IMG/VR virus record: IMGVR_UViG_3300046665_000493
Coordinates: 1 to 22,935 of that record
Direction: 5' to 3' (one strand)
Origin: a virus
Length of the DNA stretch: 22,935 bases
Below the pieces are notes generated by a model, which saw nothing but the letters and a program-made list of their open reading frames with translations, was not told where the DNA came from and did no database searches. Shown piece by piece: positions 13,926-21,122 of the stretch. The position numbers were made by a program, and so were the translations under genes. How positions within the stretch are numbered: the stretch's first letter is position 1; every line of letters begins with the position of its first letter.

Positions 13926-14368
13926 GCGGCTTCCTGCTGCGGAAATCGCGCCCTCAGTTCAGCCTTCACACGATCTATGACGCGGCCGGAGAAGTTGTCC
14001 GGGTGGCGCGGGTCGGTGATGATGCCGTCCGTCAGCTCATTGTCCTCCGCCTCGGTGTAGGGGTTGTTCGCATGCCACATGCCGTAGTAGTTCCGGATCG
14101 ACATCGGGGAGAACAGCAAGCAGCCGGCATGCTCCGGCACCTCCACCTTCGGGGCGAACGGGATCACCCGATCTCCGAGCGGCGGGAAGCGCCAGCTCCA
14201 CGGATCGAGCCAGCGCTGCACGGCCACCGGGTCGGCGCTGACACGCTTGAGCACATCGGCGACGACACCGTCCTCGTCCAGATACTTGCCGAACCACGGA
14301 TCTTGCTGCGGCTTCTCGTCCTTTCCGACGCCTCGCAGCAGGTTCGAAAGCTTCTTCAGGATTTCCAT
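13922..14368 (-). CDS. Hypothetical protein (148 aa)
   Basis: A 148-aa protein from ATG 14366-14368, sharing one base with the upstream TGA (TGATG). It begins MEILKKLSNLLRGVGKDEKP and has aromatic-rich stretches WLDPWSWRFPPLGDRVIPFA and MSIRNYYGMWHANNPYTEAE, then ITDPRHPDNFSGRVIDRVKA. The density of Trp/Tyr and Pro points to a compact folded domain, perhaps with a ligand. I know no family with this signature. No signal peptide. Confidence 0.74.
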   Translation of the reverse strand: MEILKKLSNLLRGVGKDEKPQQDPWFGKYLDEDGVVADVLKRVSADPVAVQRWLDPWSWRFPPLGDRVIPFAPKVEVPEHAGCLLFSPMSIRNYYGMWHANNPYTEAEDNELTDGIITDPRHPDNFSGRVIDRVKAELRARFPQQEAA

Positions 14369-14886
14369 CACGCAACCTCTTGGTCGGAACGCTCGTCGTT
14401 GTCGTTGGCGGCGTCTTTGTAGTTGGATTTGGCCCGAGCCTCTTTCAGCAGCTCTTCGAGATCGAGCCCGGGGATGACGGCACTGGCAATGATCTCCATC
14501 GCCGTATCGAAGTAGACCTTGAACTCCTCTTCCGGCATCGCATCGAACGCCGTGGAGGAGGGGAAGTAGATGAACTCGCCTGCCATGGTCACGACCGGCT
14601 CGGTGACATTGCAGGCCAGCAGCAGCGATTTGTGGAGCGCGTCCTCGGTAGAGAACTTGTCGGTGTTATCGACGACGATCCTCAGAGCCACTCGGTACAG
14701 GCGGTGCCTCGGACCACTGCGGGGCTGTGCAAGCTGGATGCGGAGGGGAACGCCCTCCGGAAACCGCTCCAGCATTTCGACGTCGTAGGGAGCGTGCGGC
14801 ACCAGCACAGGAGAGCTGAAGCCATCCACGAACGTCTTTCTGAAGAGCATCCACATGCTCTTGGACTTGTTACTTGCCTTGCTCAT
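14368..14886 (-). CDS. DUF1367-like phage protein
   Basis: A 172-aa protein. It opens MSKASNKSKSMWMLFRKTFV and has LVPHAPYDVEMLERFPEGVP, the conserved-looking block RSGPRHRLYRVALRIVVDNT, an inner AGEFIYFPSSTAFDAMPEEEF, and a final helix EIIASAVIPGLDLEELLKEA. The order 'P.......e.l....G......l...R...HR.fy..l..v......', then 'S..f..M...eF......' is what I recall of DUF1367, found in lambdoid and other phages near replication and recombination genes. Function of the DUF is unknown. It ends with the phage-typical AANDNDE tail. Confidence 0.72.
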   Translation of the reverse strand: MSKASNKSKSMWMLFRKTFVDGFSSPVLVPHAPYDVEMLERFPEGVPLRIQLAQPRSGPRHRLYRVALRIVVDNTDKFSTEDALHKSLLLACNVTEPVVTMAGEFIYFPSSTAFDAMPEEEFKVYFDTAMEIIASAVIPGLDLEELLKEARAKSNYKDAANDNDERSDQEVA

Positions 14887-14893
14887 TGCGTCC

Positions 14894-15145
14894 TCAGATC
14901 AGCGGGAGTTGCCGCGCCTTGTGCTTGCGCGGGGCCGGCGGCGGCGGTGCGTCCTTGGCAATCTCACCAAGATCCCGGATGTGGTCGCGGCAGGCGTTGG
15001 CCAGCGCGTCGATCTGCTCCTGGGACAGCTCGTACTTCTTCCGGTGGGCGGTCTCGCCCGACCACCAGGCACGAAGAGCGCTGGCGCTGCGCGCAGTCTT
15101 GATTGCGAACAGCGCCATCTGGCAGTAAGCCTCAGCTCGGGTCAT
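14894..15145 (-). CDS. Hypothetical phage protein (83 aa)
   Basis: An 83-aa protein starting MTRAEAYCQMALFAIKTARS. It has ALRAWWSGETAHRKKYELSQ, then EQIDALANACRDHIRDLGEI and a Pro/Lys-rich tail (DAPPPPAPRKHKARQ). Two helical segments around a 'LR.WW..E...R..Y.L' core recall short rhizobial-phage proteins of unknown role. The start at 15143-15145 overlaps the upstream gene's 3' end by 14 nt; the longer ORF to 15196 is a shadow. Confidence 0.68.
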   Translation of the reverse strand: MTRAEAYCQMALFAIKTARSASALRAWWSGETAHRKKYELSQEQIDALANACRDHIRDLGEIAKDAPPPPAPRKHKARQLPLI

Positions 15146-15290
15146 GCCACTTGCCGAGGAATCTCGCCGCCTGCTCGTAGAAGGGCAACCAGCCACCTTG
15201 ATGCACGGTGCTCTGGTTGGCCTTCAGCCAGTTGCGGTACAGCTTCTTGGCCAGCTGCACCGCCTTGTCGTCGTGCTTCGGATTAGCCAT
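15132..15290 (-). CDS. Small hypothetical protein (52 aa)
   Basis: A 52-aa ORF not easily found because of its size. ATG 15288-15290 overlaps the upstream stop by 8 nt (ATGGCTAA). The protein MANPKHDDKAVQLAKKLYRN continues WLKANQSTVHQGGWLPFYEQ and AARFLGKWHDPS. It is a basic, helical small protein that fills an otherwise empty gap between two accepted genes. Function unknown. The coupling junctions and the gap are the main support. Confidence 0.66.
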   Translation of the reverse strand: MANPKHDDKAVQLAKKLYRNWLKANQSTVHQGGWLPFYEQAARFLGKWHDPS

Positions 15291-16140
15291 TCGCGGCTTC
15301 CTTCGCCGGCTTGGACCAGCCGAGATCCTTCAGGCGCTGGGTAGCGAAGGCACGCAGATCCGAGACCTCGTCCTTCGACATCTCAGCCATCAAGGCCTTC
15401 ACGTCCTTGCTGTTCATGAAGTCCGTGACCTGCTTGATCTCCTTGCAGTTCCGCAGGTCGGTCTCGGCCTTGATGATCTGGTCCTCGATGCGATTGCCGC
15501 CACGCTGCTCGCCGCCATCGCTGCGGTTGTCGTTGCTGGCCTGATCGCGGCGATCATCGCGGCGGTTGTCCTGACGATCATCACGACGGTCGTCACGGTC
15601 GTCACGGTCGTCACGGTCGCCACGGTCATCACGACTATCGCCACGCGCCGGGCTCTTGAAGTCGTCAGCTTCCTCGGACGAGTAGGCGTCGCCGTGCAGA
15701 TCGGCCAGCTTGAGGATGACGCGATCCTTCGCCCGCTTCTCGGCCATGGCGTACGGATAGGCAGCCTGGGAACCGCTGACGATGTAGTTGCCGAAGCAGC
15801 CATCCTTCGGCTCCTTGATCGGCTTGTTCCAGTTGTTCTTCCTGCCGGTGTCGATCAGCTGGGTGATCTTGGCCTCGCCGATGGACCACTCCATCTTGTC
15901 ACCGACGCTGCCGAACACGATGATCACAGCCTCGTCCGCCTCAGCGCGGATGATCTGCGGCTTGTCGTAGCGGATGCCCATCGCAGCACCGAGGCGCTCG
16001 ACGTCCTTGTGCTTGACGACCGGAGTGCCCTGGACTTCCCAGATGGCATCCTTGTCGATGTCGACCTTGTGCTTGTCGAAGACGTCGTAGATCTTGTCGA
16101 GCCGGGCGCGATTGTTCCCGTTGTTGTTCTGACGTGCCAT
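15283..16140 (-). CDS. Putative single-strand annealing recombination protein with a DDR-rich insert
   Basis: A 285-aa protein. The N-terminal domain (1-165) has DEAVIIVFGSVGDKMEWSIG, EAKI, a central 'N(W)NKPIKEPKDGCFGNYI' and SGSQAAYPYAMAEKRAKDRV followed by ILKLADLHG. The 'IGEA...YPxAMAEKRAxDRxxLKL' block is the part I associate with phage annealing proteins of the Rad52/Sak-like group. Residues about 168-210 are a low-complexity RDDRDDR stretch, followed by a short helical C-terminal domain (KDVKALMAEMSKDEVSDLRA). The gene sits 11 nt after a YqaJ-like exonuclease, the usual exonuclease-annealase pairing. Likely role: annealing resected phage DNA. Family call inferred from the block and the neighbour. 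Confidence 0.66.
   Translation of the reverse strand: MARQNNNGNNRARLDKIYDVFDKHKVDIDKDAIWEVQGTPVVKHKDVERLGAAMGIRYDKPQIIRAEADEAVIIVFGSVGDKMEWSIGEAKITQLIDTGRKNNWNKPIKEPKDGCFGNYIVSGSQAAYPYAMAEKRAKDRVILKLADLHGDAYSSEEADDFKSPARGDSRDDRGDRDDRDDRDDRRDDRQDNRRDDRRDQASNDNRSDGGEQRGGNRIEDQIIKAETDLRNCKEIKQVTDFMNSKDVKALMAEMSKDEVSDLRAFATQRLKDLGWSKPAKEAANG
15583..15636 (-). repeat. Tandem 9-bp repeats encoding RDD units
   Basis: Consecutive GTCACGGTC units (plus strand) at 15592, 15601 and 15610, with variant units on both sides, encode DRD-type residues in the insert of the annealing protein. A similar but more degenerate tract is in ssb (21180-21400). They are coding low-complexity tracts, prone to slippage. 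Confidence 0.75.
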
Positions 16141-16151
16141 CGTGGCCTCCG

Positions 16152-17123
16152 TTATGCCGCTTCTTCAGCGGCGGGTTTCTCGTTGGTGTTGGCGGCTTCC
16201 GGCTTCTTGCGGGAGGCCCGGGGTTTCGGCGCAGGCTTCTCTTCCTCAACCGGCGGCGGCAGGTTCGCGGCGTCAGCCACGGCCTCCTTGATGGCCTCCT
16301 CGTCGAACTTGAACAGCTGCTTGCCGTCCTTCGACAGGTTGATCGCAACGCCCTTGCCGGCTGCCGACTTAGCGTCGGCCGGGAAGAGCTTCTTGATCGC
16401 CTTCTTCGCCTTCTCGTGCCTCTCGACAGACGGCTTCGTGCTGAGCAGCGTGAAGGCCAGATCGCACCACTCGTTGTTGGTGGTCATGTCGTGGATCTTG
16501 ATGCGCTCGGCGATCGGGATCTCGATCTTCGGCGCGCCCGGCGTGCGGCCGGTGACGACGCAGTCCCAGAAGTCCTTCTCGGCTTCGAGCAGGGCGAGCT
16601 GGTAGAACAGGTCAGCCTCGACATCGAGAATGACGTGCTGAGCGGCGCCGGTCAGGATCGACAGGTATCCCTTCGGCAGATCCGTCACCATCATGTTGTG
16701 CTGGACCTGCGGGTAATACTTCTCGTACGCCTCCTGCTTGTTGAAGCCGAAGGGGAACATGAACTTGAACTCGACGATGGCGATCGGGTCCGACTCCGGC
16801 GTCCGGCGCACCAAGCCGTCGAGCGTCGTGTGAGCCAGCTCCCAGGCGTAGTAGTGGACCTTCTTCTGCTCGTCGGTGACGTGCATATCCATCTCGTCCT
16901 CGAACAAGTCGGCGTTCAGAGGCTCGGTCAGGTTGCCAAGGTTGATCAGGATCACCTCGTCGAGGTTCTCCGGAACAGCTTCGCCGCGCTTCTCCAGCCA
17001 CAGGCGCTCGATCGCGTCCTGGTCGCCGGACATGATGATCTTGGCGTCGGATCCGCCGATCGACTTCATACGGGCGGCGCGAGCCTCTTCGCTCATGCCG
17101 ATGTGGCCAGTTCGCTTCCTCAT
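16152..17123 (-). CDS. YqaJ-family (lambda-exonuclease-like) viral recombinase
   Basis: A 323-aa protein with a PD-(D/E)XK nuclease core: RMKSIGGSDAKIIMSGD (helix with the Ser/Asp), LGNLTEPLN (Glu67), AHTTLDGLVRR (Asp102), IAIVEFKFMF (Glu118-x-Lys120) and YYPQVQHNMMVTD (Gln139, Gln141). This is the E-D-ExK-Q series of YqaJ/Exo enzymes that resect dsDNA ends 5' to 3'. The C-terminal 60 residues are Pro/Lys/Ala-rich and disordered. ATG 17123 is chosen because the longer start at 17144 is inside the regulatory motif and AAGGA lies 8 nt upstream of 17123. It pairs with the annealing protein downstream and would repair or recombine phage DNA. Confidence 0.88.
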   Translation of the reverse strand: MRKRTGHIGMSEEARAARMKSIGGSDAKIIMSGDQDAIERLWLEKRGEAVPENLDEVILINLGNLTEPLNADLFEDEMDMHVTDEQKKVHYYAWELAHTTLDGLVRRTPESDPIAIVEFKFMFPFGFNKQEAYEKYYPQVQHNMMVTDLPKGYLSILTGAAQHVILDVEADLFYQLALLEAEKDFWDCVVTGRTPGAPKIEIPIAERIKIHDMTTNNEWCDLAFTLLSTKPSVERHEKAKKAIKKLFPADAKSAAGKGVAINLSKDGKQLFKFDEEAIKEAVADAANLPPPVEEEKPAPKPRASRKKPEAANTNEKPAAEEAA

Positions 17124-17134
17124 GGTGCAAATCC

Positions 17135-17149
17135 TTGCATTCAAACAAA
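17135..17149 (-). promoter_or_regulatory. TTTGC-N6-GCAAA-type element upstream of the recombination pair
   Basis: The plus strand reads TTGCATTCAAACAAA, 11 nt from the YqaJ ATG and filling the gap after the DnaQ-like gene. It is nearly identical to the copies at 3824 and 11778. Confidence 0.65.
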
Positions 17150-17152
17150 TGG

Positions 17153-17827
17153 TTAGACGTACTCGCGCCAGATGGCCTTATCGCCGAGCGTCTCGACGAA
17201 AGCCCTATGGGCGGTGATTTCCTCGTTGGTCAGGCGCTTCGACAGCGGCGTGGGCCGCTGCAGAGTCTTTGGCGTTGCGAACTGCTCCTCTTCCTTGAGG
17301 AGGTCCATCTGCATTCCGAATTGTCGGCCGCCGCACATCTCCACGTAGACCTGAGCCAGAAGCTCGGAGTCGAGGAGAGCGCCGTGCGTCGTTCTTCTCG
17401 ATGCGTCGATGCCGTAGACCGAGCAGAGCGCATCAAGGGTGTGCCGGCGGCGAGGATGGATCTTCTTCGCCAGCTCCAGAGTGTCGACCACCTCGTTCTC
17501 AAGCGGGGCAATGTCGAGCCTGTCCAGCTCTTCATTGATCATCCCCATGTCGAAGGACGCATTGTGGATCACCAGCCTGGCGCCCTCGATAAAGCTCAAG
17601 AACCGGTTGTGGATCCGCTTGAAGGTCGGCTTCGTGCGAAGAAAGACGTCGCTGAGGCCGTGGACCTTGTAGGCCTCCTTGTGAACGGCGACGGTCGGGT
17701 TGCAGTATTGGTGGTAGACCCGGTCGGTCGGCACCATGTCGACCATCTCGACACAGCCGATCTCGCAGATTCGATCGGTCTTCCGGTCGAGCCCCGTGGT
17801 CTCTGTGTCGAGAATGATTTCCCTCAT
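17153..17827 (-). CDS. dnaQ: DnaQ-like 3'-5' exonuclease (DNA polymerase III epsilon-like)
   Basis: A 224-aa DEDDh exonuclease. The Exo I motif is IILDTETTGLD (Asp7, Glu9), Exo II is LVIHNASFDMGMINEEL (Asp93), and Exo III is RTTHGALLDSELLAQVY (His148, Asp153). Length and layout match the proofreading epsilon subunit, without the C-terminal clamp or tau-binding tail being obvious. Here it may proofread for the phage or host polymerase, or act alone as a trimming enzyme. The start at 17825-17827 is in an ATGA overlap. No polymerase is seen in the window. Confidence 0.92.
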   Translation of the reverse strand: MREIILDTETTGLDRKTDRICEIGCVEMVDMVPTDRVYHQYCNPTVAVHKEAYKVHGLSDVFLRTKPTFKRIHNRFLSFIEGARLVIHNASFDMGMINEELDRLDIAPLENEVVDTLELAKKIHPRRRHTLDALCSVYGIDASRRTTHGALLDSELLAQVYVEMCGGRQFGMQMDLLKEEEQFATPKTLQRPTPLSKRLTNEEITAHRAFVETLGDKAIWREYV

Positions 17828-18075
17828 CGTCGTATCGGCTTCCTTGTGACCGGGTCGATCCCGTCTTCGAGCATCTGAACGTCGAGCTGTTCGATCGTTC
17901 GATCGAGAATGGCCTCGGAAGCGGCGTGGTAAGCCGACCTCGCCATTTCGATCTCGTGAGGCGAGGAGGCGGCCAAGACCGTGGACTTGAACCGCTCCAG
18001 CGTTGAGAACTGCACATGGAAGGCCGCGTGCAGGTTCAGGTGAGCTTGCGCCCCTTCATGGCTACGCTGCGCCAC
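17824..18075 (-). CDS. Hypothetical helical protein (about 83 aa, start uncertain)
   Basis: The frame ends in an ATGA overlap with the DnaQ-like start. Its reliable part runs from LHAAFHVQFSTLERFKSTVL through SSPHEIEMARSAYHAASEAI to LDRTIEQLDVQMLEDGIDPV. No in-frame ATG lies downstream of the upstream stop. I choose GTG 18075 (MAQRSHEGAQ...), which overlaps the cupin-like gene by 14 nt. A GTG farther in (VQFSTL) or a TTG at 18117 are alternatives. It has a helical hairpin and an acidic tail ending PVTRKPIRR. Function unknown. Confidence 0.58.
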   Translation of the reverse strand: MAQRSHEGAQAHLNLHAAFHVQFSTLERFKSTVLAASSPHEIEMARSAYHAASEAILDRTIEQLDVQMLEDGIDPVTRKPIRR

Positions 18076-18697
18076 GAGCCGCGGTCTTTTCGAGCTCGAT
18101 GCCGGTCCGCACTTCAAAGCGGCGCAGCATCGCGATGACTTCGTCCGCGTTGAACTTCGAGTAGAGACCGTCCAGCGACGCCGGCTGATCCTTGAAGAAG
18201 GTCGAGGTCGGCTTCTCGATCGGATAGATGTCCTCGAACTGGACCAGCATCAGCACCGTGTCGTTGCCGGCGATGCGGATGGTGTGCAGGTCATCGGCCT
18301 GCATGTAGTAGGACTCGCCGTTGATGAACCGGCTGCGGTGAGCCTCGTACAGCATCTCCTCACCAGCGAAGGTGAAGCCGTTGCCGCCGTTCATCGGGGT
18401 GCGGTATTCGAACCAGTTGAAGATCTTGCCCAGTTCGTCGTTCATGGTCCGGCGGAACCAGACGTTCTCGACCGCGCCGGCCGCGACGTAGGTCTCGAAG
18501 TCGTAGCGATGATCGTGCGGCGCGATGACCTCGGGCATGGAGTTCACGTCGCCGTCGAAGAAGTACAGCTTGACCGTCTCCGTCTCCGAACGCTGGAGGC
18601 AGAGATAGTGGAAGCCCTTGGTGTGGAGGTCCTTGAAGGAATGCTCGACGATATGGTCGATATCCAGTCTCTGGGGGATCGGCAGATCACGCAGCAT
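18062..18697 (-). CDS. Cupin-like protein, putative metal-dependent enzyme
   Basis: A 211-aa protein. A cupin motif 1 is visible at residues 61-74, PHDHRYDFETYVAAG: His61-x-His63-x4-Glu68-x5-Gly. A motif-2-like histidine follows at His138 in YYMQADDLHTIRIAGNDTVL. These residues suggest an RmlC-like barrel holding Fe or another metal, as in small dioxygenases or isomerases. The flanks are EVIAPHD..., VENVWFRR and FNWFEYR. The gene overlaps the RlmN-like gene by 11 nt, so the two are co-translated and may act on one substrate. Fold inference is fair; catalytic function is not established. Confidence 0.62.
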   Translation of the reverse strand: MLRDLPIPQRLDIDHIVEHSFKDLHTKGFHYLCLQRSETETVKLYFFDGDVNSMPEVIAPHDHRYDFETYVAAGAVENVWFRRTMNDELGKIFNWFEYRTPMNGGNGFTFAGEEMLYEAHRSRFINGESYYMQADDLHTIRIAGNDTVLMLVQFEDIYPIEKPTSTFFKDQPASLDGLYSKFNADEVIAMLRRFEVRTGIELEKTAARGAA

Positions 18698-19640
18698 CGA
18701 TAGCTCCTGGGGTGTGAACGAGGGGAAGGCCGCGGCCGATGCTCGGCTTGGCCAATTCGGGGTGTTCCTTCATCCAGTTCTGGACGAACCAGAGCTGGCC
18801 GCAGCCGCCGCCGATGGTGTCCTGGCCGGCGGGATCGAACACACGGACGTCGAAGCCGCGCTCGACCAGCTTGATGCTGAAGTCGCTCGCCAGCCCGCGC
18901 TGGTGGTCGTTGGTGGCCGGCAGGCCTTCGGAGCGCTCGCAGACCACGCTGACGGTGGCGTTCCAGATTTGCGGATCGAACAGCGCCAACAGCCGATCAG
19001 CGTCCTCTGCCGAGGAGTTGCCGTCGTGGGCGCAGTAGTTGAAGAACGGGTGGCGGCCGGTGACCTCGTTCCAGATCTTGCCTTCGCGGGCGATCTGAGC
19101 GAGCGTCAGCTTTGCCTTGAACGGAACCAGGGCGTCACGGGCAGCGTCCGTCGACTCGTGGACGGAGAACTGCAGGCCGATCGTCGGGATCTCCATCGAG
19201 ATTTCCCGCACCATCTCGTAGTTGATGCTGGGCGCCGAGGTCGAGATCAGCAACGCGGCGTTGGGATAGCTCTTGTAGAGCTGGCGGAGCGCCGGGATCA
19301 GGCCCTTCAGGTTCAGGAGCGGCTCACCCATGGACATGAACATGATCTGGAGACGCTTCATCTCCGAAGCGCGGATGCCGGTCTGCTCGATGGAGTGGCC
19401 GACCTGGTCGACGATCTCCTCGGTGGATAGCGATCTGACGAAGTTGTCGCCGGCACCGCAGAAGCGGCAGCCGACCGGGCAGCCCGATTGCGTCGAGCAG
19501 CAGATCACGGTGCGCGTGGCATAGTCGGGGTACTTGTAGAGCACCGACTCCGCGACTGCGGTGGCGCTGCTGAACACGAACTTCGCAACGTTCTGAGCAG
19601 CATCGTCGATGCGCCTCACGTTGGTCCAGGTCTGTCTCAT
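18687..19640 (-). CDS. RlmN-like radical SAM methyltransferase
   Basis: A 317-aa protein with the radical SAM cluster motif SGCPVGCRFCGAG (Cys54, Cys58, Cys61; CxxxCxxC). RTVICCSTQSGC places Cys47 where RlmN/Cfr have the first cysteine of the catalytic pair, and AGQDTIGGGCGQLW places Cys280 at the methyl-carrier cysteine. FMSMGEPLLN supplies the SAM-binding GEP motif, as in RlmN. Hence it has the complete residue set for C2-adenosine methylation in RNA. It is about 60-70 residues shorter than cellular RlmN because the N-terminal accessory domain is largely missing. The substrate could be 23S rRNA, tRNA or something phage-specific. It overlaps the upstream gene by ATGA and the cupin-like gene by 11 nt. 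Confidence 0.88.
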   Translation of the reverse strand: MRQTWTNVRRIDDAAQNVAKFVFSSATAVAESVLYKYPDYATRTVICCSTQSGCPVGCRFCGAGDNFVRSLSTEEIVDQVGHSIEQTGIRASEMKRLQIMFMSMGEPLLNLKGLIPALRQLYKSYPNAALLISTSAPSINYEMVREISMEIPTIGLQFSVHESTDAARDALVPFKAKLTLAQIAREGKIWNEVTGRHPFFNYCAHDGNSSAEDADRLLALFDPQIWNATVSVVCERSEGLPATNDHQRGLASDFSIKLVERGFDVRVFDPAGQDTIGGGCGQLWFVQNWMKEHPELAKPSIGRGLPLVHTPGAIDAA

Positions 19641-20227
19641 GCGTAAAATTCCTTGAAAGCGATACCGTCCGCCGGAACGATGCCGGGGGTTTTCTTCAGG
19701 CCGGTCAGGATGAAACCGATCGTCCTGGTGCGAATGTCGTAGGAGACCTGCCGATCCCGCGTGCGGGGGCTGGTCGGCCGGTAGATCTTGTGGACCAGCT
19801 CGGAGTCGCCGCCGCGAGCGAGGGCGATTGCCGCCTTGCTCAGGCGCTCCGGGATGCGGGCAGAGTTGAGGAAGCGCATCCAGGCGAGGACGCCGAGAGC
19901 GCGATCAACGTCGTTCCGCTGCGGCGAGGTCTTTGCCTTGCCGTCGAATGGCTTCATGGCGCAGAGCAGCCTGATCTTCTCGATCTCGACCATCTCGGCA
20001 CGCGACATGCCGACCATGTTCCAGCCGCCAGATCTCTGACCGGACGTAAGCCATCGCCGCTCAGTGTCCGGCGTCTTGTCGATGACCTCGACGGCCTCGA
20101 CGAGAAGTTGCCAGATCACGTCGGAATGACGCGCTTGATCACCCTTCAGCGCCACAGCCAGCTCGCCACCATGGGCGAGCCAGCCGAGCGTGTTCGTGCG
20201 ATCCTCAAGCAGGGACGAAGTTGTCAT
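19637..20227 (-). CDS. Hypothetical protein, possible DUF6362-like
   Basis: A 196-aa protein. Central stretch TERRWLTSGQRSGGWNMVGM is followed by RAEMVEIEKIRLLCAMKPFD, then NDVDRALGVLAWMRFLNSAR and a basic C-terminal region with RDRQVSYDIRTRTIGFILTG. 'ERR.L..G.RS.W..v......', then 'D..D..L.WLRwL', then a helix-turn-helix-like end, is how I recall DUF6362, a phage family with a sigma-factor-like tail. If so, it might be a DNA-binding regulator. Here the tail could bind DNA, but I cannot confirm the helix-turn-helix. It overlaps the upstream gene by 23 nt. Confidence 0.6.
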   Translation of the reverse strand: MTTSSLLEDRTNTLGWLAHGGELAVALKGDQARHSDVIWQLLVEAVEVIDKTPDTERRWLTSGQRSGGWNMVGMSRAEMVEIEKIRLLCAMKPFDGKAKTSPQRNDVDRALGVLAWMRFLNSARIPERLSKAAIALARGGDSELVHKIYRPTSPRTRDRQVSYDIRTRTIGFILTGLKKTPGIVPADGIAFKEFYA

Positions 20228-20555
20228 TCCTGATATCCGAGCCCGTGGTTTTGCTGCCGGAGACCCGGCGGCGGGTTGCGCGGTATTCGAAGAGGTTCGC
20301 GCCGATGCGGAGCTGCGTCAGATGAAGCAGGCCCTGCTTCGAGTCCTTGAAGGCTCGATCGGCAACGAAGTGGAGAGCGCTGATGCGAGCGCGCTCGGTT
20401 GAGCGGAGGACGTCATCGGCCGAGACCACCACCTGACGGTCGTACTGGAGGTCGCCCTGCCAGTAGACGAGGACGTCGCCATCGGCGGCTCCCTTCATCC
20501 AGTCGTAGTATTCAGCCAACGCGCCCGGACCGATTTCCAGGACGGTTCTCGTCAT
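20205..20555 (-). CDS. Hypothetical phage protein (116 aa)
   Basis: A 116-aa protein starting MTRTVLEIGPGALAEYYDWM. It continues KGAADGDVLVYWQGDLQYDR, then a helix (STERARISALHFVADRAFKD) and SKQGLLHLTQLRIGANLFEY, ending in a basic tail (RATRRRVSGSK). The pattern 'GD.lvYw.GdL..dR', then 'G.l.L.Q.R.....fEY.A.R' matches a recurrent family of small rhizobial-phage proteins of unknown role, possibly DNA-associated. It shares an ATGA with the upstream stop. Confidence 0.72.
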   Translation of the reverse strand: MTRTVLEIGPGALAEYYDWMKGAADGDVLVYWQGDLQYDRQVVVSADDVLRSTERARISALHFVADRAFKDSKQGLLHLTQLRIGANLFEYRATRRRVSGSKTTGSDIRNDNFVPA

Positions 20556-20968
20556 TGCGCCACCAGCTCCGTCAGCAGAGCTGCGTGGATCTCGACGACC
20601 GTCGTCAGGCCCTCGATGATGCGACCGAGCTGAGCGACAGCCTCGATCTTGTCATCCTGGGACATCTCGATCGGATCGAAGTCGAAGTCCGGCTCGAACA
20701 CGACTTCCAGCTCGTCCTCGTCGTCCTCGTCATCGTCGGCGGGGTCGGTCTCGTCGCCGCTGTCGCGGGCGAGGCCGGGATCGAACTGCGCGGTCAGGAA
20801 GTCGGGGAAGCCCGAGCCTTCACCGAGGCACAAGCCGGGCGGGCAGTCGCACAGCTCAGGCTTCTCGCCGAAGGCACCGAGCAGGGTCAGGAAGCTGAGC
20901 AGCTCCGGGGACCAGCCAGCCTTGGCCAGGGCGTCCGCGCTGATGTCTTCCGGGTTGAAGGCTTTCAT
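20552..20968 (-). CDS. Acidic hypothetical protein (138 aa)
   Basis: A 138-aa protein from ATG 20968 with GGAG 5 nt upstream. It starts MKAFNPEDISADALAKAGWS, has a Cys cluster CDCPPGLC, then an acidic low-complexity stretch DETDPADDDEDDEDELEVVF (residues about 72-91) and a helical C-terminus (LGRIIEGLTTVVEIHAALLT). Strong negative charge suggests DNA mimicry or a flexible linker, but this is speculation. The longer ORF to 21067 crosses the ssb terminator and is not real. It leads the transcript down to dnaQ. Confidence 0.72.
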   Translation of the reverse strand: MKAFNPEDISADALAKAGWSPELLSFLTLLGAFGEKPELCDCPPGLCLGEGSGFPDFLTAQFDPGLARDSGDETDPADDDEDDEDELEVVFEPDFDFDPIEMSQDDKIEAVAQLGRIIEGLTTVVEIHAALLTELVAQ

Positions 20969-20978
20969 TCGTACTCCG

Positions 20979-20994
20979 TTTGCAATCGTGCAAA
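20979..20994 (-). promoter_or_regulatory. Perfect TTTGC-N6-GCAAA palindrome upstream of the 20968 transcript
   Basis: The plus strand reads TTTGCAATCGTGCAAA: perfect half-sites around a spacer that differs from the usual ATTCAA. It lies 10 nt from the ATG and just after the ssb terminator. The conserved half-sites with a changed spacer argue that the half-sites are what is recognised. Confidence 0.72.
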
Positions 20995-21006
20995 TCATTG
21001 GATGTG

Positions 21007-21050
21007 AAAAAGGGGCGCCCTGGCACGCACAACCAAAACAGGGCGCCCCT
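21007..21050 (-). terminator. Strong Rho-independent terminator after ssb
   Basis: A perfect 12-bp AGGGGCGCCCTG inverted repeat (21011-21022 with 21039-21050) has a 16-nt loop and is followed on the minus strand by a T-run (21007-21011). It is 73 nt past the ssb stop. It would end the helicase-ssb transcript, so the 20968 gene needs its own promoter. Confidence 0.92.
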
Positions 21051-21055
21051 CGATA

Positions 21056-21074
21056 TTCCCCGCTCAACGGGGAA
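21056..21074 (-). other. Second small hairpin ahead of the ssb terminator
   Basis: TTCCCCG/CGGGGAA, 7 bp with a CTCAA loop, lies between the ssb stop and the terminator and lacks a T-run. It could stabilise the ssb mRNA 3' end. Confidence 0.5.
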
Positions 21075-21122
21075 GCTCAGATCAGTCCGAACCGCATCCG
21101 GTCCAGGGTCGACAGCCGTTCA

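Noticed and set aside
15583-15636. Repeat tract that might be a CRISPR array
   Set aside because: The units are 9 bp, contiguous, without spacers, and in frame with the annealing protein. The similar tract in ssb behaves the same way.
15208-16605. 465-codon plus-strand open frame with a Val/Thr/Ile-rich 'membrane-like' stretch
   Set aside because: It is the complement of the annealing and YqaJ genes. The hydrophobic run is just the reverse reading of the DDR-coding repeats.
20969-21067. N-terminal extension of the 138-aa acidic protein
   Set aside because: The extension reads through the ssb terminator stem and the palindrome. ATG 20968 has a good ribosome site.
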